Below, one piece after another: positions 41,524 through 50,402 of a stretch of 64,000 nt of DNA (position 1 is its first letter; the number at the start of each line of letters is the position of its first letter). This stretch comes from RGIG4608 sp045643885 (lineage in GTDB: Bacteria; Bacillota; Clostridia; Oscillospirales; CAG-272). The stretch spans positions 40,375 to 104,374 of the forward strand of contig JAZRFY010000004.1 in NCBI GenBank assembly GCA_045643885.1. Reading direction: 5' to 3'. Under the pieces are notes generated by a model. The model saw nothing but the letters and a program-made list of their open reading frames with translations, had not been told where the DNA came from and did no database searches. The position numbers were made by a program, and so were the translations under genes.

Positions 41524-43530
41524 ATGCAAAATAAAAAACAAAATAAGCAAAAATTTGCGGTTCTTTCCTCCGTATTCATCATAGCATGCCTCATTTTCGG
41601 TGCAAGACTTGTAAATCTCCAATTCAACCCCTTCAAGACTGCAGAGCTTCGCGCCGAGAGTGAATACACCACCGAAACCGTTACCATTCAAGCATTGAGA
41701 GGCAATATTTGCGACCGAAACGGCACGGTGCTCGTTACCACCTCATATGCCTATGACATAGTTTTCGACTATAACTATATGCCCGACGGATTTGTCGATT
41801 TCAACTCCTCAATTTTGTCGGTCATTGAGATTTTAAACAGCACGCAAAGCAATCAGTACAGAACGTCCGACCTCTATCCCTTTGTAGGAGAATATCCCGA
41901 GATTGAGTATAACGAGGAAGCCATTACAAGTGGCACAAGCGTTAACACTTCCCTCAACAAAATGCTCAAGGACCTTGATATGACGGGGGCTTCTGCCAAA
42001 GAGCTTTGCGACTACCTTGTTAAGCGTTGGAAGCTCAACGCGACCGAAAACGGACAAGCCGTTTTCTCAAACGAAGAGATCACTTCCCTTTTGAGAGTTC
42101 GATACGATATGCTCAGAACCCAGTTTAGCTCAACCAATCCCTATTGCATCGCAAGTGGTGTTGACGTTGATTTTGTGGCATACGTAAAAGAGCTTTCCAT
42201 CGCAGGAGTTTCCGATAGAATCAGCTCCAAAAGAACCTATCTCTACCCTGGATATGCATCCCACATTCTCGGCAGAGTCGGCAGCATCACGGCAGAAACC
42301 TGGAATTATTACAAGGCTCTTGGCTATAAGATGAGTGACGTTGTCGGCATCGACGGATGCGAAGCGGAGTTTGAAGAATATCTTCGAGGCAAGGACGGTG
42401 TTATGACCATCAAACGCAACGCAAACGGAGAAATCGTGAAGGAAGAAATCACCGTTGAACCGATTGCAGGTAAGGACGTTTGGCTCACCATCGATATCGA
42501 AACTCAGATCGCCACCGAGGACGCCCTTAAGCAATACATGAAGGATTTTTCAAAGCACGAGGGCTCAAGTGTTGCAGTTGATCCGAATACCGGTGACATT
42601 CTCGCAATAGCCTCCTACCCCACCTATGATCTTACAACCTTCAACAAAGACTATAATTCACTTGCAACCGACGAATACCTCCCCCTTCTCAACAGAGCTT
42701 GCTATGCAGTTTATGCTCCCGGCTCTACCTTCAAGGTGGCAGTTTCTCTTGCAGGACTTGAAGAGGGCGCAATCAGCTCCTCAACAAAAATCGTTTGTAA
42801 TCACGGATATAAGCACCACGGGATAAGCATCGACTGTTCAAACCACAACGATTATCCATCGTCGTCACTGAACGTTATCGAGGCGCTCACCTTCTCGTGC
42901 AATGCATTCTTTATAGAAACGGGATATGACAATCTCGACATCGACACAATGACCGAATATTGCCGTCTTTTAGGCCTTGGTCAAAGCACGGGCATTGAAA
43001 TTCCCGAGCGTATAGGTCAAATAGCCTGCCCCGAAAATTCAACCTCCTGGGGCGCGTACGAAGAGGCATCCTCGTACATCGGTCAGTCCATCCATCAGTA
43101 TTCCCCCCTCCAGGTCACATCCTACATAGCAACGGTGGCAAACGGAGGAACAAGATATGCCACACACCTTCTCCACTCAGTAAGAGAGTTTTCGGGTGAG
43201 GTGGTTAAAAGCTACGAAAAGCAGGTTTTGAGCACGGTTGAGATATCATCATCCACTCTCGCCACAATCAAAACAGGTATGAAGAACATGATCAATAACT
43301 CCGTCACAGCTACCTGGAATATGTACACAAAGCATAACATCGACGTGACTGTTTGTGGAAAATCAGGTACTGCTCAGATTGGTGGAGGCAAGCAAAACTG
43401 TTGGTTCACTGCCTTTGCTCCCATGAATAACCCCGAAATCGTGGTAACCTCAATTATTGAAAACGGAAGCTCCGGCGCATCCGTTTCTGCAATCGATGCA
43501 GCAGTAATTGCAGCTTATTTGAATAAATAA
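41524..43530 (+). CDS. mrdA: Penicillin-binding protein 2 (elongation transpeptidase)
   Basis: A 668-residue class B PBP. It has an N-terminal membrane anchor (about 11-30), a pedestal domain starting at RGNICDRNG, and a transpeptidase domain with Ser401 in PGSTFK (SxxK), SCN (SxN) near residue 460 and KSGT at 613-616. It cross-links side-wall peptidoglycan with RodA. FtsI/PBP3 or SpoVD are alternatives; linkage to mreD favours PBP2. GAAAGGAGG precedes the start. Confidence 0.92.
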   Translation: MQNKKQNKQKFAVLSSVFIIACLIFGARLVNLQFNPFKTAELRAESEYTTETVTIQALRGNICDRNGTVLVTTSYAYDIVFDYNYMPDGFVDFNSSILSVIEILNSTQSNQYRTSDLYPFVGEYPEIEYNEEAITSGTSVNTSLNKMLKDLDMTGASAKELCDYLVKRWKLNATENGQAVFSNEEITSLLRVRYDMLRTQFSSTNPYCIASGVDVDFVAYVKELSIAGVSDRISSKRTYLYPGYASHILGRVGSITAETWNYYKALGYKMSDVVGIDGCEAEFEEYLRGKDGVMTIKRNANGEIVKEEITVEPIAGKDVWLTIDIETQIATEDALKQYMKDFSKHEGSSVAVDPNTGDILAIASYPTYDLTTFNKDYNSLATDEYLPLLNRACYAVYAPGSTFKVAVSLAGLEEGAISSSTKIVCNHGYKHHGISIDCSNHNDYPSSSLNVIEALTFSCNAFFIETGYDNLDIDTMTEYCRLLGLGQSTGIEIPERIGQIACPENSTSWGAYEEASSYIGQSIHQYSPLQVTSYIATVANGGTRYATHLLHSVREFSGEVVKSYEKQVLSTVEISSSTLATIKTGMKNMINNSVTATWNMYTKHNIDVTVCGKSGTAQIGGGKQNCWFTAFAPMNNPEIVVTSIIENGSSGASVSAIDAAVIAAYLNK

Positions 43531-43613
43531 TAAAATCCACAAGGACAAATCGTCTTTTGTGGCGAGTCTCAAACAAGAAACAAGTACATTCATTCTATAA
43601 ATCAGGAGAAATT

Positions 43614-45494
43614 ATGACTATTCTCAAAACACAGATAGCCGTTATCGGCGCAGGACATGCAGGAATTGAAGCAGCAATTGCCTCAGCAAGACTCGGTCTT
43701 GATACAGTCCTTTTCACAATGAGCCTTGACTCCATTGGAAATATGCCCTGCAACCCCTCGATCGGTGGTACGGCAAAGGGACATCTCGTCTTTGAAATCG
43801 ACGCCCTTGGTGGCGTTATGGGCGAGATGGCTGACAAGGTAACCTTGCAAAGTCGCACGCTCAATCTCGGAAAGGGCGCAGCAGTTCACTCAAAAAGAAT
43901 ACAGGCAGATAGAAGAAAATATCAGGAGCTTATGAAGCAGCTCATCGAGAATACCGAAAATCTTCGTCTTGTCCAAGCAGAGATTTGCGATATTGAAACT
44001 ACTATAATCGACGGCAAAAAGCACATTTCAGCCCTCGTTACAGCCCTTGGTGAAAGATGGGAGTGCGACAGAGCGATAATTTGCTCGGGCACTTATCTTG
44101 ATAGTCGAATCTTTGTCGGCGACCGTAATTTCTCATCAGGTCCTGACGGACTTCTTGCCGCAAGTGGAGGTCTTTCCTCAGCACTTGAGCGCGAGGGCAT
44201 TCGTCTTATGAGATTTAAAACGGGAACCCCTGCAAGAGTGAAAAAGCAAAGCATAAATCTTGACGTGCTTGAGGTACAGGACGGTGAAGAGGTCATCACT
44301 CCCTACTCTGCCCTGACGGACGAGCATTATTTCGATTCTCTTGCACAAATTCCCTGCCACATAGTATATACCAACGAAAATACACATAATATCATAAAGG
44401 ACAACATCCACCTTTCTGCAATGTACTCAGGTCAGATCCACGGAACAGGTCCAAGATATTGTCCTTCAATCGAGGATAAAATCGTTCGCTTTGCCGACAA
44501 GGAAAAGCATCAGCTCTTCGTTGAGCCAATGGGCGAAAGCACCGAAGAAATGTATATCCAGGGCTTTTCCACCTCCCTTCCTGCATCCGTTCAGCATATG
44601 ATGCTCCACTCATTAAAGGGCTTTGAAAATGCCGAGATAATGAGATATGCCTATGCCATCGAATACGACTGCTCCGATCCCACTCAGCTCTATGCAACCC
44701 TTGAATACAAGGAAATCAGTGGTCTTTACGGTGCGGGTCAGTTCAACGGAACGTCGGGCTATGAAGAGGCTGCAGCACAAGGACTTATCGCAGGCATCAA
44801 CGCGTCCCTTTCCTTGCTTGGCAAGGAGCAGGTCGTATTAAAGCGCAGTGACGGATACATCGGCACGCTCATCGACGACCTCGTTACAAAGGGCACAAAC
44901 GAGCCGTATAGAATGATGACCTCGCGCTCGGAATACAGACTCCTTCTCCGCCAGGATAATGCCGACAGACGCCTTACCGAGATCGGATACAAGGCAGGCC
45001 TTATCAGTGAAGAAAGATATAACAAATTTTTAGAGAAAAAAGCACAAACCGATGCAGAAATAGAAAGACTTGAAAAGACCTTCATCTCTCCCCTTGTTGC
45101 AAATCCCTTCCTTGAGGCAAGGGAGCTCACAACCGTTGCGACGGGCATCTCTCTTGCGGAGCTTTTGCGCCGTCCTGCACTCGATTACGATGCACTTGCA
45201 GAGATCGATACCTCCCGTCCCTCCCTTTCAAGAGGAGTGAGAATGACTGCCGAAATATCCATCAAATACGAGGGATATATCAAGCGTCAAATTGCTGAGG
45301 TAAACAGAAAGGCTCGTCTTGAAGAGAAAAAGATTCCCGACGATATCGACTACACCTTGGTAAAGGGACTTCGAATCGAGGCAGTTCAAAAGCTTTCAAA
45401 GGTTCGTCCTTTAACGATTGGACAAGCCTCAAGAATCAGTGGTGTAAGCCCTGCAGACATTTCCGTGCTTATGATATACATCGGCATTGTGTGA
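43614..45494 (+). CDS. mnmG: tRNA uridine-5-carboxymethylaminomethyl(34) synthesis enzyme MnmG
   Basis: A 626-residue FAD protein with the dinucleotide motif VIGAGHAGIEAA at the N-terminus, CNPSIGGTAKGHL with its conserved Cys near residue 45, and GTSGYEEAAAQG. With MnmE (59171) it modifies U34 of tRNAs for NNA/NNG codons. The in-frame ATG at 43557 lies within a hairpin and lacks a ribosome binding site; AGGAG at 43604-43608 supports 43614. Unlike in many Bacillota, it is not next to mnmE. Confidence 0.97.
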   Translation: MTILKTQIAVIGAGHAGIEAAIASARLGLDTVLFTMSLDSIGNMPCNPSIGGTAKGHLVFEIDALGGVMGEMADKVTLQSRTLNLGKGAAVHSKRIQADRRKYQELMKQLIENTENLRLVQAEICDIETTIIDGKKHISALVTALGERWECDRAIICSGTYLDSRIFVGDRNFSSGPDGLLAASGGLSSALEREGIRLMRFKTGTPARVKKQSINLDVLEVQDGEEVITPYSALTDEHYFDSLAQIPCHIVYTNENTHNIIKDNIHLSAMYSGQIHGTGPRYCPSIEDKIVRFADKEKHQLFVEPMGESTEEMYIQGFSTSLPASVQHMMLHSLKGFENAEIMRYAYAIEYDCSDPTQLYATLEYKEISGLYGAGQFNGTSGYEEAAAQGLIAGINASLSLLGKEQVVLKRSDGYIGTLIDDLVTKGTNEPYRMMTSRSEYRLLLRQDNADRRLTEIGYKAGLISEERYNKFLEKKAQTDAEIERLEKTFISPLVANPFLEARELTTVATGISLAELLRRPALDYDALAEIDTSRPSLSRGVRMTAEISIKYEGYIKRQIAEVNRKARLEEKKIPDDIDYTLVKGLRIEAVQKLSKVRPLTIGQASRISGVSPADISVLMIYIGIV

Positions 45495-45501
45495 GGTGTT
45501 T

Positions 45502-46221
45502 ATGGAAAAATTTTTAAGAACCGAAATGCTTCTTGGAAAAGAAGCCGTAAATAAGCTCAAAAGCTCTCGCGTTGCCGTTTTCGGCATTGGAGGAGTTGGT
45601 GGATATGCTCTTGAAGCACTCGTACGAGCAGGGGTGGGTGAAATCGACGTCATCGACAGTGACGAAGTTGCCGTTTCCAACATCAACAGACAAATCCTTG
45701 CCACAACGATGACCGTCGGTCAAAAAAAGGTCGACGTGGCAGAGGCACGAGCTAAAGAGATAAATCCCGACGTCAAGATAAATAAATATCCCATTTTTTA
45801 TCTTCCCGAAACAGCTCACCTCTTCGATTTCACCAATTACGATTACGTTATCGATGCCATCGACACAGTTTCAGGCAAGATGGAGCTTATTCGTCGCGCA
45901 AACGAGTGTGGCACTCCCATCATTTGCTCAATGGGAACGGGCAACAAGCTCGATCCTTCAGCCTTCGAGGTTGCCGACATCCACAAGACAAGCGTTTGCC
46001 CCCTTGCAAAGGTAATAAGACAAAATTGCAAAAAAGAGGGCATCAGGCATCTCAAGGTGGTTTATTCAAAGGAGATTCCCATAACTCCCTTTGAAACGGA
46101 AAATGCCGAAAAAAAAGGCACTGCAGGAAGAACAAGCCCTGCCTCTTGCCCTTTTGTTCCTCCCGTTGCAGGTTTTATACTTGCAGGTGAAGTAATAAAG
46201 GATATTACCAAAAATTTCTGA
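45502..46221 (+). CDS. tcdA: tRNA threonylcarbamoyladenosine dehydratase (TcdA/CsdL)
   Basis: A 239-residue E1-like (ThiF/MoeB superfamily) enzyme with the nucleotide motif GIGGVGGYALE and SNINRQ near residue 60. TcdA cyclises t6A37 in tRNAs to ct6A using ATP. A TTG-initiated frame starts at 45487 inside mnmG, but the GAGGTG before the ATG at 45502 decides the start. It follows mnmG by seven bases, forming a tRNA-modification pair. Confidence 0.92.
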   Translation: MEKFLRTEMLLGKEAVNKLKSSRVAVFGIGGVGGYALEALVRAGVGEIDVIDSDEVAVSNINRQILATTMTVGQKKVDVAEARAKEINPDVKINKYPIFYLPETAHLFDFTNYDYVIDAIDTVSGKMELIRRANECGTPIICSMGTGNKLDPSAFEVADIHKTSVCPLAKVIRQNCKKEGIRHLKVVYSKEIPITPFETENAEKKGTAGRTSPASCPFVPPVAGFILAGEVIKDITKNF

Positions 46222-46242
46222 CCTTCATTTTCTTTGAAATCC

Positions 46243-46271
46243 TTGAAATTTTCCCCATAAAATGGTATAAT
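46243..46271 (+). promoter_or_regulatory. Promoter of the GH25 gene
   Basis: TTGAAA (46243-46248), 17-base spacer, TATAAT (46266-46271), about 40 bases upstream of the start codon. Confidence 0.8.
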
Positions 46272-46312
46272 ATCCTAAAATATCACAAAATAAAACGTTA
46301 AAAAGGTAACTA

Positions 46313-47581
46313 ATGAAAATACAACTTTCGACAATTATACTTATCCTTGTGCTTGTTGTGTGTCTTGTAGGTCTCGGATGCGTCATATACGCGTTCATTC
46401 CCCAGGAATGCCAGCACCACGTGTGCGATAAAACCGCATACGCGCCAACTTGCGACCAGAAGGGCTATACATATTATGTGTGTCGCGACTGTAAATACTC
46501 CTTTGAGGCGGATTTCATTGCTCCTCTTGGACATCAGTTTACAAGCACAGTGGTCGCTCCTACTTGCGACACAGAGGGATATACCTCCCATTATTGCTCC
46601 GTATGTGAAATCACGGACAAGGACCACTATTTGCGTCCCACGGGGCACGATTATATTGAAACAGTAACTGCACCTACATGTGACGACATCGGATATACCG
46701 AATACAAATGCAAGGATTGTTCATTTGTTAAAGTGTCCGACTATCTTTCACCAACAGGTCATGCTTATACAAAAAACTACGTTCGTCCCAACCTTGAAAA
46801 AACTGGCTATACCGAATACACTTGTTTAAACTGTAAAACCACCCACATAGGAGATTACGTGTTCTACACTGATATTTTCCAGGGAGCTGCAGGTACCGGC
46901 AAGGGCGAGGTTGCCTGGGGAGTTGACCTTTCCAAATGGTCATATAACGTTGATTTCAAAGCACTCAAGGATGCAGGTGTTGACTTTGTAATTCTCAGAG
47001 TCGGCTCTCACACAAACCTTGATCCTAAGTTTGAAAGCTATTACAAGCAAGCTAAGCAGGTAGGACTTGACGTTGGCGTTTATTTCTTCACATACTCAAC
47101 AAATGAGAACGGTGCGATAAGAGATGCCAAGAACGTGTCAAAATGGCTCGAGGGCAAAACTCTTGAATATCCCGTCTTCTTTGATATCGAGGACGATTCG
47201 TCTAACGGATATTATCCAAGCACCTTTACACAGGAGCAGCTTATGGAGATCGCCCACACCTTTATGACGGAAATGGTGGATTACGGCTATTATCCCGGTC
47301 TTTATACCAACAACAAATTCCTCTATTCACTTTTCAACGAGGAAAAGACCTTGAAGCTTTATGACGTTTGGTATGCGCGCTATGCAAGTGATAACGTGGA
47401 CATGGACGAGTATATTGAGCAAAACATCAAGGAATACAGTGCCGTCTACTCAATGTGGCAGTACCAGGGTGACGTAGAGGGATTTCTCAACGGAGCCGTT
47501 TCCGGTAAGTGCGACTTGAACTACGCATTCAAAAATTATCCTGCAATCATGAAGGAATTCGGATTTAACGGATATCAATAA
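46313..47581 (+). CDS. GH25 muramidase (lysozyme) with four cysteine repeats
   Basis: A 422-residue surface enzyme. A membrane anchor (about 7-29) is followed by four tandem repeats of about 38 residues (42-186) and then a GH25 catalytic domain from about residue 200. The catalytic Asp is in WGVDLSKW and the Asp/Glu pair in FFDIEDDS near 283. GH25 enzymes hydrolyse the glycan strands of peptidoglycan. AAAGG precedes the ATG. Monocistronic, with its own promoter and terminator. The repeats probably act as a spacer or ligand-binding stalk. Confidence 0.92.
   Translation: MKIQLSTIILILVLVVCLVGLGCVIYAFIPQECQHHVCDKTAYAPTCDQKGYTYYVCRDCKYSFEADFIAPLGHQFTSTVVAPTCDTEGYTSHYCSVCEITDKDHYLRPTGHDYIETVTAPTCDDIGYTEYKCKDCSFVKVSDYLSPTGHAYTKNYVRPNLEKTGYTEYTCLNCKTTHIGDYVFYTDIFQGAAGTGKGEVAWGVDLSKWSYNVDFKALKDAGVDFVILRVGSHTNLDPKFESYYKQAKQVGLDVGVYFFTYSTNENGAIRDAKNVSKWLEGKTLEYPVFFDIEDDSSNGYYPSTFTQEQLMEIAHTFMTEMVDYGYYPGLYTNNKFLYSLFNEEKTLKLYDVWYARYASDNVDMDEYIEQNIKEYSAVYSMWQYQGDVEGFLNGAVSGKCDLNYAFKNYPAIMKEFGFNGYQ
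46436..46870 (+). repeat. Four tandem 38-residue CxxC repeats in the GH25 protein
   Basis: The repeat pattern is APTC-x3-GYT-x-Y-x-C-x2-C-x6-DY-x2-PTGH-x-Y. The fourth copy has lost its first Cys (RPNLEKTGYTEY) and its closing GH. CxxC plus the preceding Cys and the His of TGH could hold a metal. Similar cysteine repeats occur in surface proteins of gut Clostridia. Confidence 0.85.
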
Positions 47582-47584
47582 AAC

Positions 47585-47623
47585 AAAAAAGAAGTGAACC
47601 CGTTGGGTTCACTTCTTTTTTTA
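47585..47623. terminator. Bidirectional terminator between GH25 and ABC genes
   Basis: Perfect 17-bp stem AAAAAAGAAGTGAACCC / GGGTTCACTTCTTTTTT (47585-47601 with 47605-47621), loop GTT. Confidence 0.95.
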
Positions 47624-48418
47624 TTATGAGAGCATTGCTCTGTCACTTGCAAATTCCTTGCCACTTGCCTTGTTGAACATATCAAGAAGATCTTCAACAG
47701 TGAGGTTCTTCTTTTCCTCATCACAAACGTCAACGATTATTCTACCCTCGTGGAGCATAATAAGACGGTTTCCGTGCTTGATAGCATCACGCATATTGTG
47801 TGTAATCATAAGGGTGGTCAAATGATTTGCATTAACAATATCGTCCGTAATCTGAAGCACCTTTTCAGCAGTCTTAGGGTCAAGAGCTGCAGTATGCTCG
47901 TCAAGGAGAAGGAGCTTCGGCTGACTCATAGCTGCCATAAGAAGGGTCACCGCCTGTCTCTGACCGCCCGAAAGAAGACCAACCTTGCTTGTCATTCTAT
48001 CCTCAAGGCCCAAGCCGAGAGTCGCAAGGAGTGCACGGTATTCTTCCCTTTCCTTCTTGGAAATACCCCAAGAAAGTCCACGTCTTTTGCTTCTTCTTTT
48101 AGCAAGAGCAAGATTTTCCTGAATTTCCATATCGGCAGCAGTACCCATCATAGGATCCTGGAACACTCTGCCAAGAAGAGCTGCTCTTTTGTGCTCGGGA
48201 ACGCTTGTAACGTCCTTTCCACCGATGATTATCTCGCCCTGGTCAACAAGCCAAGTTCCACAAATCGCATTAAGAAGTGTACTTTTACCTGCGCCGTTAC
48301 CACCGATAACGGTTACAAAATCGCCGTCATTAAGTGTGAGAGATACGTTTTTAAGAGCCTTTTTTTCATTTATTGTACCTGCATTAAAGGTTTTGGAAAT
48401 GTTTTTTACTTCAAGCAT
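47624..48418 (-). CDS. TrpXYZ-like ABC transporter, ATP-binding subunit
   Basis: A 264-residue ABC ATPase with Walker A GGNGAGKST near residue 40, signature LSGGQRQ near 148, Walker B LLLLDE and switch His in MITHN. It is of the type paired with ABC_sub_bind proteins (COG1101 kind). Last gene of the T-box-controlled operon; it begins three bases after the permease stop. Its place in the operon implies tryptophan or a tryptophan precursor as substrate. Confidence 0.9.
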   Translation of the reverse strand: MLEVKNISKTFNAGTINEKKALKNVSLTLNDGDFVTVIGGNGAGKSTLLNAICGTWLVDQGEIIIGGKDVTSVPEHKRAALLGRVFQDPMMGTAADMEIQENLALAKRRSKRRGLSWGISKKEREEYRALLATLGLGLEDRMTSKVGLLSGGQRQAVTLLMAAMSQPKLLLLDEHTAALDPKTAEKVLQITDDIVNANHLTTLMITHNMRDAIKHGNRLIMLHEGRIIVDVCDEEKKNLTVEDLLDMFNKASGKEFASDRAMLS

Positions 48419-48421
48419 TTT

Positions 48422-49324
48422 CTATACCTCCTTTGCATTCTTTTTAAAATTGATTTTGTCAAAAACCTTGTTTTTGATATTGGGAACACCAAGGAAGACG
48501 GCAACCACGATAGCAGAAAGCATCTTGAGAAGGTCGGGGTCAAGACCGATAAATACGATGACCTGATATACAAGGTAGTAGATAACTCCACCAAGCAAAA
48601 CGCCCACAAGACGAAGTGCAAAGTTTCTTGCGATCCTTGAGAAAAGAACGTCACCAATAACGATTGCCGCAAGACCGATAACGATTGCGCCTCGTCCCAT
48701 ATTGATGTCTGCAAAACCCTGATACTGAGCAAGAAGAGCACCTGAAAGAGCAACGAGTGCGTTTGAGATGATGAGTCCCAACACCTTGTTAACCTCGGTG
48801 TTGATACCCTGTGCACGGCTCATATTGGGGTTGCATCCCGTGGCACGGATGGAGCATCCAAGCTCCGTACCAAAGAACCAATAAAGCAAACCAATAATAG
48901 CAACAGCAATAATAACAAGCATGCCGATCGCCTCTTCCGTTCTCATCTGTGTGATGATTACGGGGAACGTACGCGCCGAGAGAGGCCTGTTTGCCTGTCC
49001 CATGATCTTTAAGTTGATACTCCACAAAGCAAGCTGAGTAAGAATACCTGAAAGAATCGCGGGGATCTCAAGCACTGTGTGTAAAAATCCTGTAACAAGA
49101 CCGCAAAGACCACCAACAAGCATTGCTGCAAGCATAGCGATCCAAGGATCAACGTTTTCCATCATAAGCATAGTGCACACCGCCGCACCCGTACAGATAG
49201 ATCCGTCGACCGTAAGGTCGGAAATATCCAATATTTTATTCGTGATATACAATCCGATAGCCATGATACCCCAGATAAGACCAAGGGAAACTGCACCGGG
49301 AAGTGCACCAAACAATTTATCCAT
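48422..49324 (-). CDS. TrpXYZ-like ABC transporter, permease
   Basis: A 300-residue integral membrane protein with about eight to nine helices, of the branched-chain-amino-acid/ribose permease superfamily (COG4120 kind). It has a GLIWGIMAIGLYITNKIL start and an RATGCNPNMSRAQGI cytoplasmic coupling loop near residue 165. It forms the membrane channel for the two upstream binding proteins. Starts 20 bases after the second binding-protein gene. Confidence 0.9.
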   Translation of the reverse strand: MDKLFGALPGAVSLGLIWGIMAIGLYITNKILDISDLTVDGSICTGAAVCTMLMMENVDPWIAMLAAMLVGGLCGLVTGFLHTVLEIPAILSGILTQLALWSINLKIMGQANRPLSARTFPVIITQMRTEEAIGMLVIIAVAIIGLLYWFFGTELGCSIRATGCNPNMSRAQGINTEVNKVLGLIISNALVALSGALLAQYQGFADINMGRGAIVIGLAAIVIGDVLFSRIARNFALRLVGVLLGGVIYYLVYQVIVFIGLDPDLLKMLSAIVVAVFLGVPNIKNKVFDKINFKKNAKEV

Positions 49325-49344
49325 ATTAACGTTTTAATATCCTT

Positions 49345-50319
49345 CTAATTTATTTTTTCAATCTCGATATATCCTTCGGGAATGGCAATACCGAGAAATT
49401 CTGCCATTTCTTTATTATATTTCTTTGTTGCAGGCGCATATTCAATTGCCATAGTAGTAATATCAGCTTCACCCTTAAGGATCTTTGCAGCCATCTTACC
49501 TGTCTGAACACCAAGATCATAATAGCTGATTGTAAGAGAAGCCACACCACAAACTCTTGCAGTGTTCTCTTCACCTGCAAATACAGGTATCTTTGCTTCG
49601 CGAACTATATTACCGATGATTTCCACACAAGAAGCAGCTGTGTTGTCAGTGGGGATGTAAAGTGCATCACACTGAGAACAAGCAGCAGTAACCACTGCAG
49701 AAATATCGTTGGAGTCTGCAAAGGGATATACCTTTACTGTCACTCCACGGCCTTCAAGATATTCAGTAACCTTTTGAACCTGGTAAAGTGAGTTAGCCTC
49801 AGCTGAGCAGTACGTAATACCAACGACCTTAACGTCGGGGCAAAGCTCGAGAATCATCTCAGCCTGCTCGTCAAGAGGAGCGAGGTCGCTTGTGCCGGAC
49901 ACGTTTTGTCCAACAACACCGCTAAAATTCTCGATACCCAACGCCACACCGTATTCCGTGATGGACGTGCCAAGAATCGGAATATCAGAGGTCGCATTAT
50001 ATGCTGCCTGAAGTGCAGGAGTTGCATTTGCCAAAATAAGATTAACTCCCTTGCTTACAAAGCTTGTCATGATGGTATTGCAAACATTTGTATCGCCCGA
50101 CGCATTCTGCAGGTCAAACTCAACGTTTTCTTCGCCAAGCTCTGCAACAAGAGCATCCATAAAGCCCTTTGTAGCCTGGTCAAGCGAGTCGTGCTGAATG
50201 AGCTGGCAAATACCGACTGTGATCTTTTTGCCTTCTACGTCGTCAGTGCACGCAGATAAAGTCACGCATGCGGAAATTATCATAACTATCGTAAGAACTA
50301 ATGATATAACCTTTTTCAT
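49345..50319 (-). CDS. TrpX-like substrate-binding lipoprotein, second copy
   Basis: A 324-residue ABC_sub_bind lipoprotein. The signal peptide ends in a lipobox LSAC near residue 22, and the periplasmic-binding fold carries the shared landmarks ATPALQAAYNAT, TSITEYGVALG and YCSAEANS. AAAGGAGG supports the ATG at 50319 rather than 50346. It is very similar throughout to the protein encoded immediately upstream, so it is a recent tandem duplicate and may differ in ligand range. Confidence 0.92.
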   Translation of the reverse strand: MKKVISLVLTIVMIISACVTLSACTDDVEGKKITVGICQLIQHDSLDQATKGFMDALVAELGEENVEFDLQNASGDTNVCNTIMTSFVSKGVNLILANATPALQAAYNATSDIPILGTSITEYGVALGIENFSGVVGQNVSGTSDLAPLDEQAEMILELCPDVKVVGITYCSAEANSLYQVQKVTEYLEGRGVTVKVYPFADSNDISAVVTAACSQCDALYIPTDNTAASCVEIIGNIVREAKIPVFAGEENTARVCGVASLTISYYDLGVQTGKMAAKILKGEADITTMAIEYAPATKKYNKEMAEFLGIAIPEGYIEIEKIN

Positions 50320-50347
50320 ATGGGACCTCCTTTGTAAAAAGCCCATC

Positions 50348-50376
50348 GGGGTTGGAAGTTATACACTCCAAACCCC
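50348..50376 (-). promoter_or_regulatory. Hairpin between the two binding-protein genes
   Basis: GGGGTTGGA pairs with TCCAAACCCC (50348-50356 with 50367-50376, one bulge). On the minus strand it is followed after a few bases by GGGCTTTTT. It may act as a partial terminator or a stabiliser that makes the first binding protein more abundant. Confidence 0.55.
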
Positions 50377-50402
50377 TGTAAGCCTAATAATCAAAATTAA
50401 TT

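Noticed and set aside
43537..43562. Hairpin CCACAA/TTGTGG after PBP2 as a terminator
   Set aside because: No T-run follows and transcription to mnmG seems continuous; left as an unassigned hairpin.
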